DNA from: Duganella sp. 1224
GTDB taxonomy: Bacteria; Pseudomonadota; Gammaproteobacteria; Burkholderiales; Burkholderiaceae_D
Length of the DNA: 64,000 nucleotides
Reading direction: 5' to 3'
NCBI RefSeq assembly: GCF_013408245.1
Contig: NZ_JACBYS010000006.1
Span: 223,881 to 287,880, forward strand
Below, piece after piece: positions 35,487 to 43,621 of the stretch. Below the pieces are notes generated by a model that was not told where the DNA came from, ran no database searches, and saw only the letters and a list, made by a program, of their open reading frames with translations. Every line of letters begins with the position of its first letter. The first letter of the stretch is position 1. A program made the position numbers and the translations under genes.

Positions 35487-35825
35487 TTACAGGCCTTTCA
35501 GCGTGCCGTTTGGCAGCACCATCGTGATCGCGTTCTTTTGCACCACCAGTTCCGCGCCGCTGGAGATTTCCAGCGTCACGTAGGCGTCGGAAATCTTGGT
35601 GATCTTGCCCAGCACGCCGCCGGCGGTGACCACTTCATTGCCCTTGGCCAGCGCCTCCATCATGGCTTTTTGTTCCTTGGCGCGCTTCTGCTGAGGACGG
35701 ATCATCAGGAAGTACATGGCCACGAACATCAGAATCAGGAAACCATACTGGCCCAGGAAACTGGACGAACCCAGCGCTTCTATTGGGTTGGATTGGGCAT
35801 ACGCATTGGAAATGAAGAAGGACAC
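35487..35825 (-). CDS. yajC: Sec translocase accessory protein YajC
   Basis: A 112-aa single-pass membrane protein: transmembrane helix FLILMFVAMYFLMIRPQQKR followed by the cytoplasmic domain with KGNEVVTAGGVLGKITKI. It belongs to the SecDF-YajC complex. The start codon is GTG with GGAG 6 nt upstream. It follows tgt with a 71-nt gap. Confidence 0.95.
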   Translation of the reverse strand: MSFFISNAYAQSNPIEALGSSSFLGQYGFLILMFVAMYFLMIRPQQKRAKEQKAMMEALAKGNEVVTAGGVLGKITKISDAYVTLEISSGAELVVQKNAITMVLPNGTLKGL

Positions 35826-35896
35826 TGGTGACTCCGATATCTATAGTTTAAAAAACAGCGCTGTATTCTAGCACTGGGCGCTCGCCGCAAGGACTT

Positions 35897-37036
35897 TTAC
35901 ACCCCGCGCGCGCGGTCGGCGTGGAATTGCTGCACCCAGGCCGGGAAACGGTCGGCGTCCAGGGCGTCGCGCATCTGCTGCATGATGTCCAGGTAGTAGT
36001 GCAGGTTGTGGATGGTGTTCAGGCGCGCCCCGAGAATCTCCTGGGTGCGGTTCAGGTGATGCAGGTAGGCGCGCGAGAAGTTCTTGCAGGCGTAGCAGGC
36101 GCAGGTGCTGTCGTACGGCTCCTTGTCATCCTTGTAACGGGCGTTCTTGATCTTGATGTCGCCGAAGCGGGTGAAGATCCAGCCGTTGCGGGCGTTGCGG
36201 GTCGGCATCACGCAGTCGAACATGTCGACGCCGTTGGACACGCCGGCCACCAGGTCTTCCGGTGTGCCCACGCCCATCAGGTAGTGCGGCTTGTTGGCCG
36301 GCAGCTTGGGGCCGACGTGTTGCAGGATCCGCATCATGTCTTCCTTCGGCTCGCCGACCGACAGGCCGCCGATGGCCAGGCCGGGGAAATCGATCTTCTC
36401 CAGCCCTTCCAGCGATTCATCGCGCAGCTTCTCGAACATGCCGCCCTGGACGATGCCGAACAGCGCGTTCGGATTCTCGCCGCGGTGGAACTCGTCGTAC
36501 GAGCGTTGCGCCCAGCGCAGCGACATGCGCATCGACTTGGCCGCCTCGTCCAGCGTGGCCGGGCGGTTGTCGATTTCATACGGCGTGCATTCGTCGAACT
36601 GCATGACGATGTCCGAGTTCAGCACGCGCTGGATCTGCATCGACACTTCCGGCGACAGGAACAGCTTGTCGCCGTTGATCGGCGAGTTGAAGTGCACGCC
36701 CTCCTCGGTGATCTTGCGCATGGCGCCCAGCGAGAACACCTGGAAGCCGCCGGAGTCGGTCAGGATCGGCTTGTCCCAGCCCATGAAATCGTGCAGCCCG
36801 CCGAACTTGGCCATCACGTCGTTGCCCGGACGCAGCCACAGGTGGAAGGTATTGCCCAGGATGATCTGCGCGCCGATCTCCTTCAGCTCCAGCGGCGACA
36901 TCGCCTTGACCGAGCCATAGGTGCCGACCGGCATGAAGATCGGCGTCTGCACCACGCCATGGTTCAGCTTGACCTCGCCACGGCGGGCCTTGGTCACGCC
37001 GGTGGTGTCGGTTTTGTGTAATTTAAATTCCAGCAT
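35897..37036 (-). CDS. tgt: tRNA-guanine transglycosylase
   Basis: A 379-aa TIM-barrel enzyme that swaps guanine-34 for preQ1 in GUN-anticodon tRNAs. The first catalytic Asp lies in ILTDSGGFQVFSLG and the nucleophile Asp in FDCVMPTRNARNG; the zinc site is CACYACKNFSRAYLHHL. I use the ATG at 37036, which has AAGGA six nucleotides upstream, rather than the TTG two codons earlier. A REP-like repeat separates it from queA. Confidence 0.96.
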   Translation of the reverse strand: MLEFKLHKTDTTGVTKARRGEVKLNHGVVQTPIFMPVGTYGSVKAMSPLELKEIGAQIILGNTFHLWLRPGNDVMAKFGGLHDFMGWDKPILTDSGGFQVFSLGAMRKITEEGVHFNSPINGDKLFLSPEVSMQIQRVLNSDIVMQFDECTPYEIDNRPATLDEAAKSMRMSLRWAQRSYDEFHRGENPNALFGIVQGGMFEKLRDESLEGLEKIDFPGLAIGGLSVGEPKEDMMRILQHVGPKLPANKPHYLMGVGTPEDLVAGVSNGVDMFDCVMPTRNARNGWIFTRFGDIKIKNARYKDDKEPYDSTCACYACKNFSRAYLHHLNRTQEILGARLNTIHNLHYYLDIMQQMRDALDADRFPAWVQQFHADRARGV

Positions 37037-37058
37037 ATTCAATCCTTGTTGTTACCCC

Positions 37059-37090
37059 GTCATTCCGGCGAACGCCGGAATCCATGCTGA
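37059..37090. repeat. Single REP-like unit between queA and tgt
   Basis: GTCATTCCGGCGAACGCCGG followed by AATCCATGCTGAGC. The hairpin TTCCGGCG/CGCCGGAA matches the unit in the ast operon. The partner unit is missing or decayed. Confidence 0.8.
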
Positions 37091-37129
37091 GCAAGCGTCC
37101 CCCGATACGCGAGGACGACGAAGCGGCGG

Positions 37130-38155
37130 TTAAGCTCTGTTCTGCGTCGTCAGCAGCATGGCGTCGCCGTAGCTGAAGAAGCGGTATTCATGGGCGATCG
37201 CGTGGGCGTAGGCCTTGCGGATCTCTTCAAAACCGGCGAAGGCCGACACCAGCATCAGCAGCGTCGATTTCGGCAGGTGGAAATTGGTGATCAGGCGCGT
37301 GACCGTCTTGAACTGGTAGCCGGGCGTGATGAACAGCGCCGTGTCCGCGCTGCCCGCCTCCAGCTGGCCGCCCTGCGAGGCCGATTCCAGCGCACGCAGC
37401 GAGGTGGTGCCCACCGCCACCACGTCGCGGCCGGCGGCGCGCGCGGCGCGCACCGCGTCCACCGTCTCCTGCGGCATGGTGTACCACTCGGTATGCATCT
37501 GGTGATCGGCCAGATTCTCGTGACGCACCGGCTGGAAGGTGCCGGCGCCGACGTGCAGCGTGACGTAGGCGAAGTTGACGCCCTTGGCCTTCAGCTTCTC
37601 CAGCAGCGGCTGGTCGAAGTGCAGGCCGGCGGTCGGCGCGGCCACCGCGCCCGGCACCTTGTTGAACACGGTCTGATAGCGGTTTTCGTCGAACGAGTCG
37701 GCATCGTGCTCGATGTACGGCGGCAGCGGCAGGCGGCCGTGGGTTTCGATCAGGTCGAACACATCGGCGTCGAAGTGCAGCGTGAAGAATTCGCCGGCGC
37801 GCTCGCCGACGGTGACGTCGAAGGCGTCGGCCAGGCGCATTTTGGTGCCGGCCAGCGGCGAGCGCGAGGCGCGCACCTGGGCCAGCACGGTGCGGTTATC
37901 CAGCACGCGCTCGACCAGCGCCTCGACCTTGCCGCCGCTTTCCTTGGTGCCGAAAAAGCGCGCCTTCAGCACCCGGGTGTTGTTCATCACCAGCAGGTCG
38001 CCCGGCTGCAGCAGCTCGACGATGTCGGCGAACTGGCGGTCGATAATCTGCTCGCCGTCGAGGTGCAGCAGACGGGAGGCGCTGCGGTCGGGCAGCGGGA
38101 ATTGCGCAATACGCTCTTGCGGCAAGTTAAAATCGAAATCGGAAAGCGAATACAT
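37130..38155 (-). CDS. queA: S-adenosylmethionine:tRNA ribosyltransferase-isomerase
   Basis: A 341-aa enzyme that adds the epoxycyclopentanediol group from SAM to preQ1-tRNA, the step after Tgt. Family segments include FDFNLPQERIAQFPLPDRS, VMNNTRVLKARFFG, AAPTAGLHFD and FEEIRKAYAHAIAHEYRFFSYGDAML. It is the first gene of queA-tgt-yajC-secD-secF and is divergent from recG. Confidence 0.96.
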   Translation of the reverse strand: MYSLSDFDFNLPQERIAQFPLPDRSASRLLHLDGEQIIDRQFADIVELLQPGDLLVMNNTRVLKARFFGTKESGGKVEALVERVLDNRTVLAQVRASRSPLAGTKMRLADAFDVTVGERAGEFFTLHFDADVFDLIETHGRLPLPPYIEHDADSFDENRYQTVFNKVPGAVAAPTAGLHFDQPLLEKLKAKGVNFAYVTLHVGAGTFQPVRHENLADHQMHTEWYTMPQETVDAVRAARAAGRDVVAVGTTSLRALESASQGGQLEAGSADTALFITPGYQFKTVTRLITNFHLPKSTLLMLVSAFAGFEEIRKAYAHAIAHEYRFFSYGDAMLLTTQNRA

Positions 38156-38228
38156 TTGCGGACTCTGTTCTTAACAAAAATACGGTAGGCCTTACAATAC
38201 CGGCGGCCAACCCTCTATTTTACGCCAT

Positions 38229-40295
38229 ATGCCTGTTTCACCGTCGAAAACTGCCAAAAAAACCGTCAGCGCAGAGGCCAAACTGGCCAAATTGGGCTTG
38301 CACACCGATATGGACCTGGTGCTGCACCTGCCGATGCGCTACGAGGACGAGACCCAGGTCATCACCATCGAAGAAGCCCGCCTGCATGGCGGCGACACGT
38401 CCCAAGTTGAGGGCGTTGTCGTCAAAAACGAGATTACCTACAAGCCGCGCCGCCAGTTGCTGGTCCATATCAGCGACGGCAGCGGCGAATTGCAGCTGCG
38501 CTTCATGAATTTTTACGGCAGCCAGGTCAAGCAGCTGGCCGAGGGCACGCGGGTGCGCGCGCGCGGCGAGTTAAAACACGGCTTCTTCGGCGCCGAAATG
38601 GTGCACCCGGCTTATAAGGTGGTCAACGAGGGCGCGCCGCTGCCGACTTCCCTGACGCCGGTCTATCCGGCCGGCGAAGGCTTGTCGCAGCCGGTGCTGC
38701 GCAAGGCGATCGGCGACGCCATGAAGCGCGTCGACTGGACCGACACCATTCCCGTCGAGATCCGCAAGCAGCTGCAGTTGTCCGAGCTGGAGCCGGCCGT
38801 GAAGCTGCTGCACTATCCGCCGCAGCAGGTGGACAACCACGCGCTGGCCGACCGCTCGCATCCGGCGTGGACACGCGTGAAGTTCGACGAACTGCTGGCG
38901 CAGCAGCTGTCGCTGAAACGCGCCCAGCGCGCACGCCGGCTGAAAGGCTCGCCGGCGCTGACGGTCATCGGCCCGCTGTCCGAGCGCTTCGAGGCCGGCC
39001 TGCCGTTCAAGCTGACCAGGGCCCAGCAAAAGGTCCTGAACGAAATCCGCGCCGACCTGCGCCAGCCGTTCCCGATGCAGCGGCTGCTGCAAGGGGACGT
39101 CGGCAGTGGCAAGACCGTGGTGTCGGCGCTGGCGGCCGCGCAGGCCATCGACAGCGGCTACCAGGCTGCGCTGATGGCGCCGACCGAAATCCTGGCCGAG
39201 CAGCACTTCCGCAAGATCGCCGCGTGGATGGAGCCCTTGGGCGTCAAGGTCGCATGGCTGAGCGGCAGCTTGAAGAAAAAGGACAAGCAGGCGGCGTATG
39301 AACTGATCGAATCCGGCGAGGCGCGGCTGGTGGTCGGCACCCACGCGCTGCTGCAGGACGTGGTCACGTTCGAAAATCTCGGGCTGGTGATCGTCGACGA
39401 GCAGCACCGCTTCGGCGTCGGCCAGCGGCTCGTGCTGCGCAACAAGGGCGTGGAAGGCTCGGTGCCGCACCAGTTGATGATGTCCGCCACGCCGATCCCG
39501 CGCACGCTGGCGATGACCTACTACGCCGACCTGGAAGTCTCGGTCATCGACGAACTGCCGCCGGGCCGCAGCCCGATCGTCACGCGCACCATCGACCAGA
39601 ACCGGCGCGACGAGGTGATCGAACGCGTGCACGCGGCCGCGCTGGAAGGCCGGCAGGTCTACTGGGTCTGTCCGCTGATCGAAGAATCGGAAGCGCTGCA
39701 ACTGCAAACCGCCACCGACACCCACGCGCTGCTGGCGGAGGCGCTGCCCGACCTCAACGTGGGCCTGGTGCACGGCCGCCTGAAACCGGCGGAAAAGCAG
39801 GAAGTGATGGACGCCTTCATCGCCAACGACATGCAGGTGCTGGTGGCCACCACGGTGATCGAGGTGGGCGTGGACGTCCCCAACGCCTCGCTGATGGTGA
39901 TCGAGCATGCCGAGCGATTCGGCCTGTCGCAGCTGCACCAGCTACGCGGCCGCGTGGGGCGGGGATCGGCGGCATCGGTGTGCCTGCTGCTGTACCAAAG
40001 CCCGCTGGGCCAGATCGCCAAACAGCGCCTGATGACGATGCGCGAAACCACCGACGGCTTCGAAATCGCCCGCCGCGACCTGGAGATCCGCGGCCCTGGC
40101 GAATTCCTCGGCGCCCGCCAATCCGGCCAGGCCATGCTGCGCTTCGCCGACCTGGAAACGGACGGCTGGCTGGTCGACCAGGCGCGCGACGTCGCCCACG
40201 ACCTTCTGCACGCCAACAGCCCCGAGAAAGCCGCCACCGTCGAAGCCCACCTGGCCCGCTGGCTGGGCGGCCGCGAAGAATTCCTCAAAGTCTGA
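38229..40295 (+). CDS. recG: ATP-dependent DNA helicase RecG
   Basis: A 688-aa helicase that remodels stalled forks and Holliday junctions. It has an N-terminal wedge/OB domain (about 50-150), helicase motif I QGDVGSGKT, motif II DEQH, motif III MSATPIPRTL, and motif VI GRVGRG near residue 575, then the TRG-like region MRETTDGFEIARRDLEIRGPG. The length is normal. Its TGA overlaps the first base of an 84-nt perfect palindrome that doubles as terminator. Confidence 0.96.
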   Translation: MPVSPSKTAKKTVSAEAKLAKLGLHTDMDLVLHLPMRYEDETQVITIEEARLHGGDTSQVEGVVVKNEITYKPRRQLLVHISDGSGELQLRFMNFYGSQVKQLAEGTRVRARGELKHGFFGAEMVHPAYKVVNEGAPLPTSLTPVYPAGEGLSQPVLRKAIGDAMKRVDWTDTIPVEIRKQLQLSELEPAVKLLHYPPQQVDNHALADRSHPAWTRVKFDELLAQQLSLKRAQRARRLKGSPALTVIGPLSERFEAGLPFKLTRAQQKVLNEIRADLRQPFPMQRLLQGDVGSGKTVVSALAAAQAIDSGYQAALMAPTEILAEQHFRKIAAWMEPLGVKVAWLSGSLKKKDKQAAYELIESGEARLVVGTHALLQDVVTFENLGLVIVDEQHRFGVGQRLVLRNKGVEGSVPHQLMMSATPIPRTLAMTYYADLEVSVIDELPPGRSPIVTRTIDQNRRDEVIERVHAAALEGRQVYWVCPLIEESEALQLQTATDTHALLAEALPDLNVGLVHGRLKPAEKQEVMDAFIANDMQVLVATTVIEVGVDVPNASLMVIEHAERFGLSQLHQLRGRVGRGSAASVCLLLYQSPLGQIAKQRLMTMRETTDGFEIARRDLEIRGPGEFLGARQSGQAMLRFADLETDGWLVDQARDVAHDLLHANSPEKAATVEAHLARWLGGREEFLKV

Positions 40296-40378
40296 AAAAA
40301 CCGGGGTCAGTGCCGACATTCGGACATTGGGTCGCGCGCGACCCAATGTCCGAATGTCGGCACTGACCCCGGTTTTTT
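40295..40378. repeat. 84-nt perfect palindrome (GGGGTCAG type), bidirectional terminator
   Basis: Two exact 42-nt arms meet between 40336 and 40337 (centre GGGTCGCG/CGCGACCC). Each arm begins AAAAAACCGGGGTCAGTGCC. It joins the end of recG to the end of the convergent 39-aa gene, and the outer A/T runs make it a terminator both ways. Confidence 0.95.
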
Positions 40379-40497
40379 TAAAGACAGAGGTAGATACGGT
40401 TCGCGAGGTCCATCATGAAGTCTGGCCGCAAGTACGCGGCGAATACCAGCGCCAGCACGGCGGCGATGGCGGCGCGCAGCAGCCAGGTTTTCATCAT
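40378..40497 (-). CDS. Tiny membrane protein translationally coupled to the MFS gene (39 aa)
   Basis: A 39-codon frame beginning with ATGATG that overlaps the stop of the MFS gene (ATGA overlap), so it is probably translated by reinitiation. The protein has one hydrophobic helix (LLRAAIAAVLALVFAAYL) and ends DLANRIYLCL. Its stop touches the palindrome. No family known; it may be an accessory peptide of the transporter (inference from coupling). Confidence 0.65.
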   Translation of the reverse strand: MMKTWLLRAAIAAVLALVFAAYLRPDFMMDLANRIYLCL

Positions 40498-41705
40498 GCC
40501 GCCTTGAGGCGCGCCAGCGGGCGCTCGTTGATCGGCAGGTTGACCAGGCCCGCCATCACGCCCAGCGCAATCGCGATGCCCCACACCATGTTGTAGTTGC
40601 CCTGCACCGAGTATAGATAGCCGCCCAGCCACACGCCAAGGAAGCTGCCCAACTGGTGCGAGAAGAACACCATCCCGGCCAGCATCGACATATGCTGCAC
40701 GCCAAACACGCCGGCGATGATGCCGTTGGTGAGCGGCACCGTCGACAGCCATAACACGCCCATCGCCGCCGCGAACAGGTACACCGACAGCGGCATCAAT
40801 GGCGCCAGCAGGAACAGCGCGATCACTGCCGCCCGCGCGAAGTAGATCATCGACAGCAGGTAGCGCTTGGGGAAGCGCCCACCCAGCTTGCCCGCGTAGT
40901 ACGAGCCGAAGATGTTGAACAAGCCGATCAGCGCCAGCGCCAGCACGGCGACGTTGGGATTGGCGATGCCTTTGTCCTTCAGGTACGCCGGCATGTGCAC
41001 GCCAATGAACACCAGCTGGAAGCCGCACACGAAATACCCGGCCACCAGCAGCAGGAAGGAGCGGTTGCCCAGCGCCTCGCTGGCCGCCTCGCGGATGCTC
41101 TGCTGCGCGCCGTGCGTGTGCGTCACCGCCGGCTCGCGCAGGTAGAAGGACATCGGCACCATCAGCGCCACCACCAGCGCGCCCAGGATGTAGAAGGCGT
41201 TCTGCCAGCCGACGGCGGAAATCAGCTGCTGCTCGATCGGCATCAGCATGAACTGGCCGAACGAGCTGGCCGCGCCGGAGATGCCGAACGCCCACGAGCG
41301 CTTTTCCGGCGGCGCCACGCGGCCAATGATGCCGCTCACCGCGCCGAACGCGGTGCAGGCCAGACCGAAGCCGACGAACAGGCCGGTGCCCAGCACGAAC
41401 CACATGGGATCTTTGACCAGCGCCATCCAGAACAGGCCCGCCGCGTAGCTGACGGCACCCACCAGCACCACGCGCATGGTGCCGAAGCGGTCCGCCGCCA
41501 TGCCAGCGAACGGGCCGAGCGCACCCCACATCAGGTTTTGCATGGCTTGCGCCAGCGAGTAGGTTTCGCGGGTCCAGCCGTTGGCCTGGGAAATCGGCTG
41601 CATCCAGAAGCCGAAGCCATGGCGCACGCCCATCGCCAGCGTCAGCACGACGCCGGTGGCGAGCAGCACGGTTTTCAAGGAAGGTGCGCGGTCTGCGACG
41701 AACAT
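40494..41705 (-). CDS. Major facilitator superfamily transporter
   Basis: A 403-aa, 12-helix MFS protein. MGVRHGFGFWMQPISQANGW at the start, the helix 2-3 loop GMAADRFG and the C-terminal repeat with GRFPKRY resemble the oxalate/formate- or NarK-like carboxylate branch, but the substrate cannot be assigned. GGGGA precedes the ATG. It is followed by the coupled 39-aa frame. Confidence 0.85.
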   Translation of the reverse strand: MFVADRAPSLKTVLLATGVVLTLAMGVRHGFGFWMQPISQANGWTRETYSLAQAMQNLMWGALGPFAGMAADRFGTMRVVLVGAVSYAAGLFWMALVKDPMWFVLGTGLFVGFGLACTAFGAVSGIIGRVAPPEKRSWAFGISGAASSFGQFMLMPIEQQLISAVGWQNAFYILGALVVALMVPMSFYLREPAVTHTHGAQQSIREAASEALGNRSFLLLVAGYFVCGFQLVFIGVHMPAYLKDKGIANPNVAVLALALIGLFNIFGSYYAGKLGGRFPKRYLLSMIYFARAAVIALFLLAPLMPLSVYLFAAAMGVLWLSTVPLTNGIIAGVFGVQHMSMLAGMVFFSHQLGSFLGVWLGGYLYSVQGNYNMVWGIAIALGVMAGLVNLPINERPLARLKAA

Positions 41706-41774
41706 GATGTGGTCCCCGTTGTTAAAAGCTTATCGGGGCATTGTAACCAGTTCGCGCCGGCCGCGCTTGCGGCC

Positions 41775-42770
41775 TTAGGCGTCGGCCGGGTAGCGCAGGC
41801 CGATCTGGGCGCGGATCTCGTCCAGGGTGCCCATCAGCGCCAGCGTTTCGGCATGCGGCATCACCGGGCTTTCGATCAAGCCCGCGCGCAGGCAGCGGCC
41901 CACTTCCTGCGCTTCGTGCGTGTAGCCGTTGCCGGACTTCGGCAGGTTCAGCGTACGCTCGTTGCGCGCGGCGCCATCCACCAGCGTGACGGTGAGGGTG
42001 TCGGTGTTGTGGAAGCGGTCGTGCAGGCGCACGTAGCCCTTTTCGCCGGAGATCACCAGTTCGGTCGGCGTGCGCGAACGCAGGCTGCAGGCGCAGGACG
42101 AGACGCCGCCGCCTTCGTGCGTCAGCGTGAAGGCGGTCTGCATGTCGACGCCGGTGGCGGCCATTTCGGCCTGCGCCTTCACGCCGGTCACCGCGCCGAG
42201 GAAGAACGACGACATCGACAGCGGATAGATGCCCAGGTCCAGCAGCGCGCCGCCGCCCAGCTCCGGCGCGAACAGGCGGTGTTCCGGGCCGGCGTCCGAG
42301 GTAAAGCCGAAATCGGCCGAGACGTTGGCCGGCTTGCCGATCTCGCCGCTGTCCACGATGCGCTTGGCCTCGACGATGGCCGGCATGAAGCGCGTCCACA
42401 TCGCCTCCATGACAAACAGCTTTTTGGCGCGTGCGAGGTTGATGATGTCCTCGGCCTGGCGGCGGTTCATGGTGAACGACTTCTCCACCAGCACCGCCTT
42501 GCCGCCGTTGAGGCACATCAGCGCGTTCTCGTGGTGCATCGGGTGCGGCGTGCCGATGTAGATCACGTCCACGTCCGGATCGTCGGCCAGCGCCTGGTAG
42601 CTGCCGTGAAAACGCTCGGCGCCGTACTCCAGGCCGAAGCTGGTAGCGCTATCTACGGAGCGCGAAGCAACGGCCGCCAGTTTGGCGTCCGGCGTGTCCT
42701 GCAAGGCGGTGGCGAAGGCCTTGGCGATCTTGCCCGTGCCCAGAATACCCCAGCGAATTACCTGCGTCAT
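41775..42770 (-). CDS. Gfo/Idh/MocA-family oxidoreductase
   Basis: A 331-aa NAD(P)-dependent dehydrogenase. The Rossmann motif is WGILGTGKIA (residues 7-16). The conserved E-K-P motif appears as VEKSFTMN (E-K-S), a substitution seen in the trans-1,2-dihydrobenzene-diol dehydrogenase-like branch. The C-terminal domain contains GGGALLDLGIYPL. Sugar or diol oxidation is likely; substrate unknown. The start MTQVIRWG at 42770 is used; the longer frame lies in the DUF3025 gene. It is 50 nt downstream of that gene. Confidence 0.85.
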   Translation of the reverse strand: MTQVIRWGILGTGKIAKAFATALQDTPDAKLAAVASRSVDSATSFGLEYGAERFHGSYQALADDPDVDVIYIGTPHPMHHENALMCLNGGKAVLVEKSFTMNRRQAEDIINLARAKKLFVMEAMWTRFMPAIVEAKRIVDSGEIGKPANVSADFGFTSDAGPEHRLFAPELGGGALLDLGIYPLSMSSFFLGAVTGVKAQAEMAATGVDMQTAFTLTHEGGGVSSCACSLRSRTPTELVISGEKGYVRLHDRFHNTDTLTVTLVDGAARNERTLNLPKSGNGYTHEAQEVGRCLRAGLIESPVMPHAETLALMGTLDEIRAQIGLRYPADA

Positions 42771-42820
42771 GGCGTACACTTTCTGCCGCGTCGGCGGCGT
42801 GTTGGTTGATGTCGAAAAGG

Positions 42821-43618
42821 CTATTTTACTGCGGCCACGCGCTTGGGGCGGAACACCGTTGCGTCGGCGTAGAAGGCCGCGTCCTGCTGCGGCCACCAGC
42901 CCGGCACGCCCAGCGCCTGCATCGGCGTGAAGCCGGCGGTGCTCAGGCCCTCCTCGGCCAGTTGCCGCGCCACGCGCTCGTCGATCCATGCGCGGCGCGC
43001 GCTGTCGTCCAGCGTGAAGAATTCCTCGTCCGCCAGCACGATGCGGGTGTGGGCGGTGATGGCCTTGCGCGGCGCCACCAGCTTTTCCATCAGCGCGTGG
43101 CCGAATAGCCAGACCTGCGCCTCCACGCCCCACTGGGCGCGACGCGCGACAAACGCCTCATGCCAGCGGTGCTCGCGCAGCGCATCCATCAGCGCCTGGC
43201 CGGCCGCGTTGTCGCGCACCACCAGCAGCGCGGCGTTTTCATCGAAGATGGTGGCGGCGTCGCGCGCCGGGCCGCGCGACTTGCCCACGCCATCCCGGGC
43301 GATCTGCGCGGCCTGCAGGGCGTTGAGCTGGACTTTGATGCGCGGGAAGGTCAGCCATACCAGGCCGTTGAAGAAGTCGTGCAAGTTGTCGCGCGTCGGC
43401 ACGCAGCCGGTGGCGCCGATGTGCTCCTCGTAGGCCGTGCCCTCCGGCAGAGCTTCCTGCGGCACGAAGGACACCGGCAGGCCAAGGTGATTGCGCAGGC
43501 CCAGCGCGGCCGCCTGCTGGCTGAAGCCATCACGGAAGTGGGTGTCTGCGGACAAGCGGCCGGCCGCGTCGCGTACCGATTCGTACCAGGGACGCGACCA
43601 GTCGATTGTGTCCCGCAC
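42821..43618 (-). CDS. DUF3025 family protein
   Basis: A 265-aa protein of the DUF3025 family, recognised from LPVSFVPQEALPEGTAYEEH, TRDNLHDFFNGLVWLTFPR and AIDGDAT-like VFDENAALLV segments (here IFDENAALLV). The family is common in Betaproteobacteria and has no known function; it looks cytoplasmic. The start codon is GTG, 3 nt after the pyrC stop, so it is very likely co-transcribed with pyrC. Confidence 0.85.
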   Translation of the reverse strand: MRDTIDWSRPWYESVRDAAGRLSADTHFRDGFSQQAAALGLRNHLGLPVSFVPQEALPEGTAYEEHIGATGCVPTRDNLHDFFNGLVWLTFPRIKVQLNALQAAQIARDGVGKSRGPARDAATIFDENAALLVVRDNAAGQALMDALREHRWHEAFVARRAQWGVEAQVWLFGHALMEKLVAPRKAITAHTRIVLADEEFFTLDDSARRAWIDERVARQLAEEGLSTAGFTPMQALGVPGWWPQQDAAFYADATVFRPKRVAAVK

Positions 43619-43621
43619 TGC

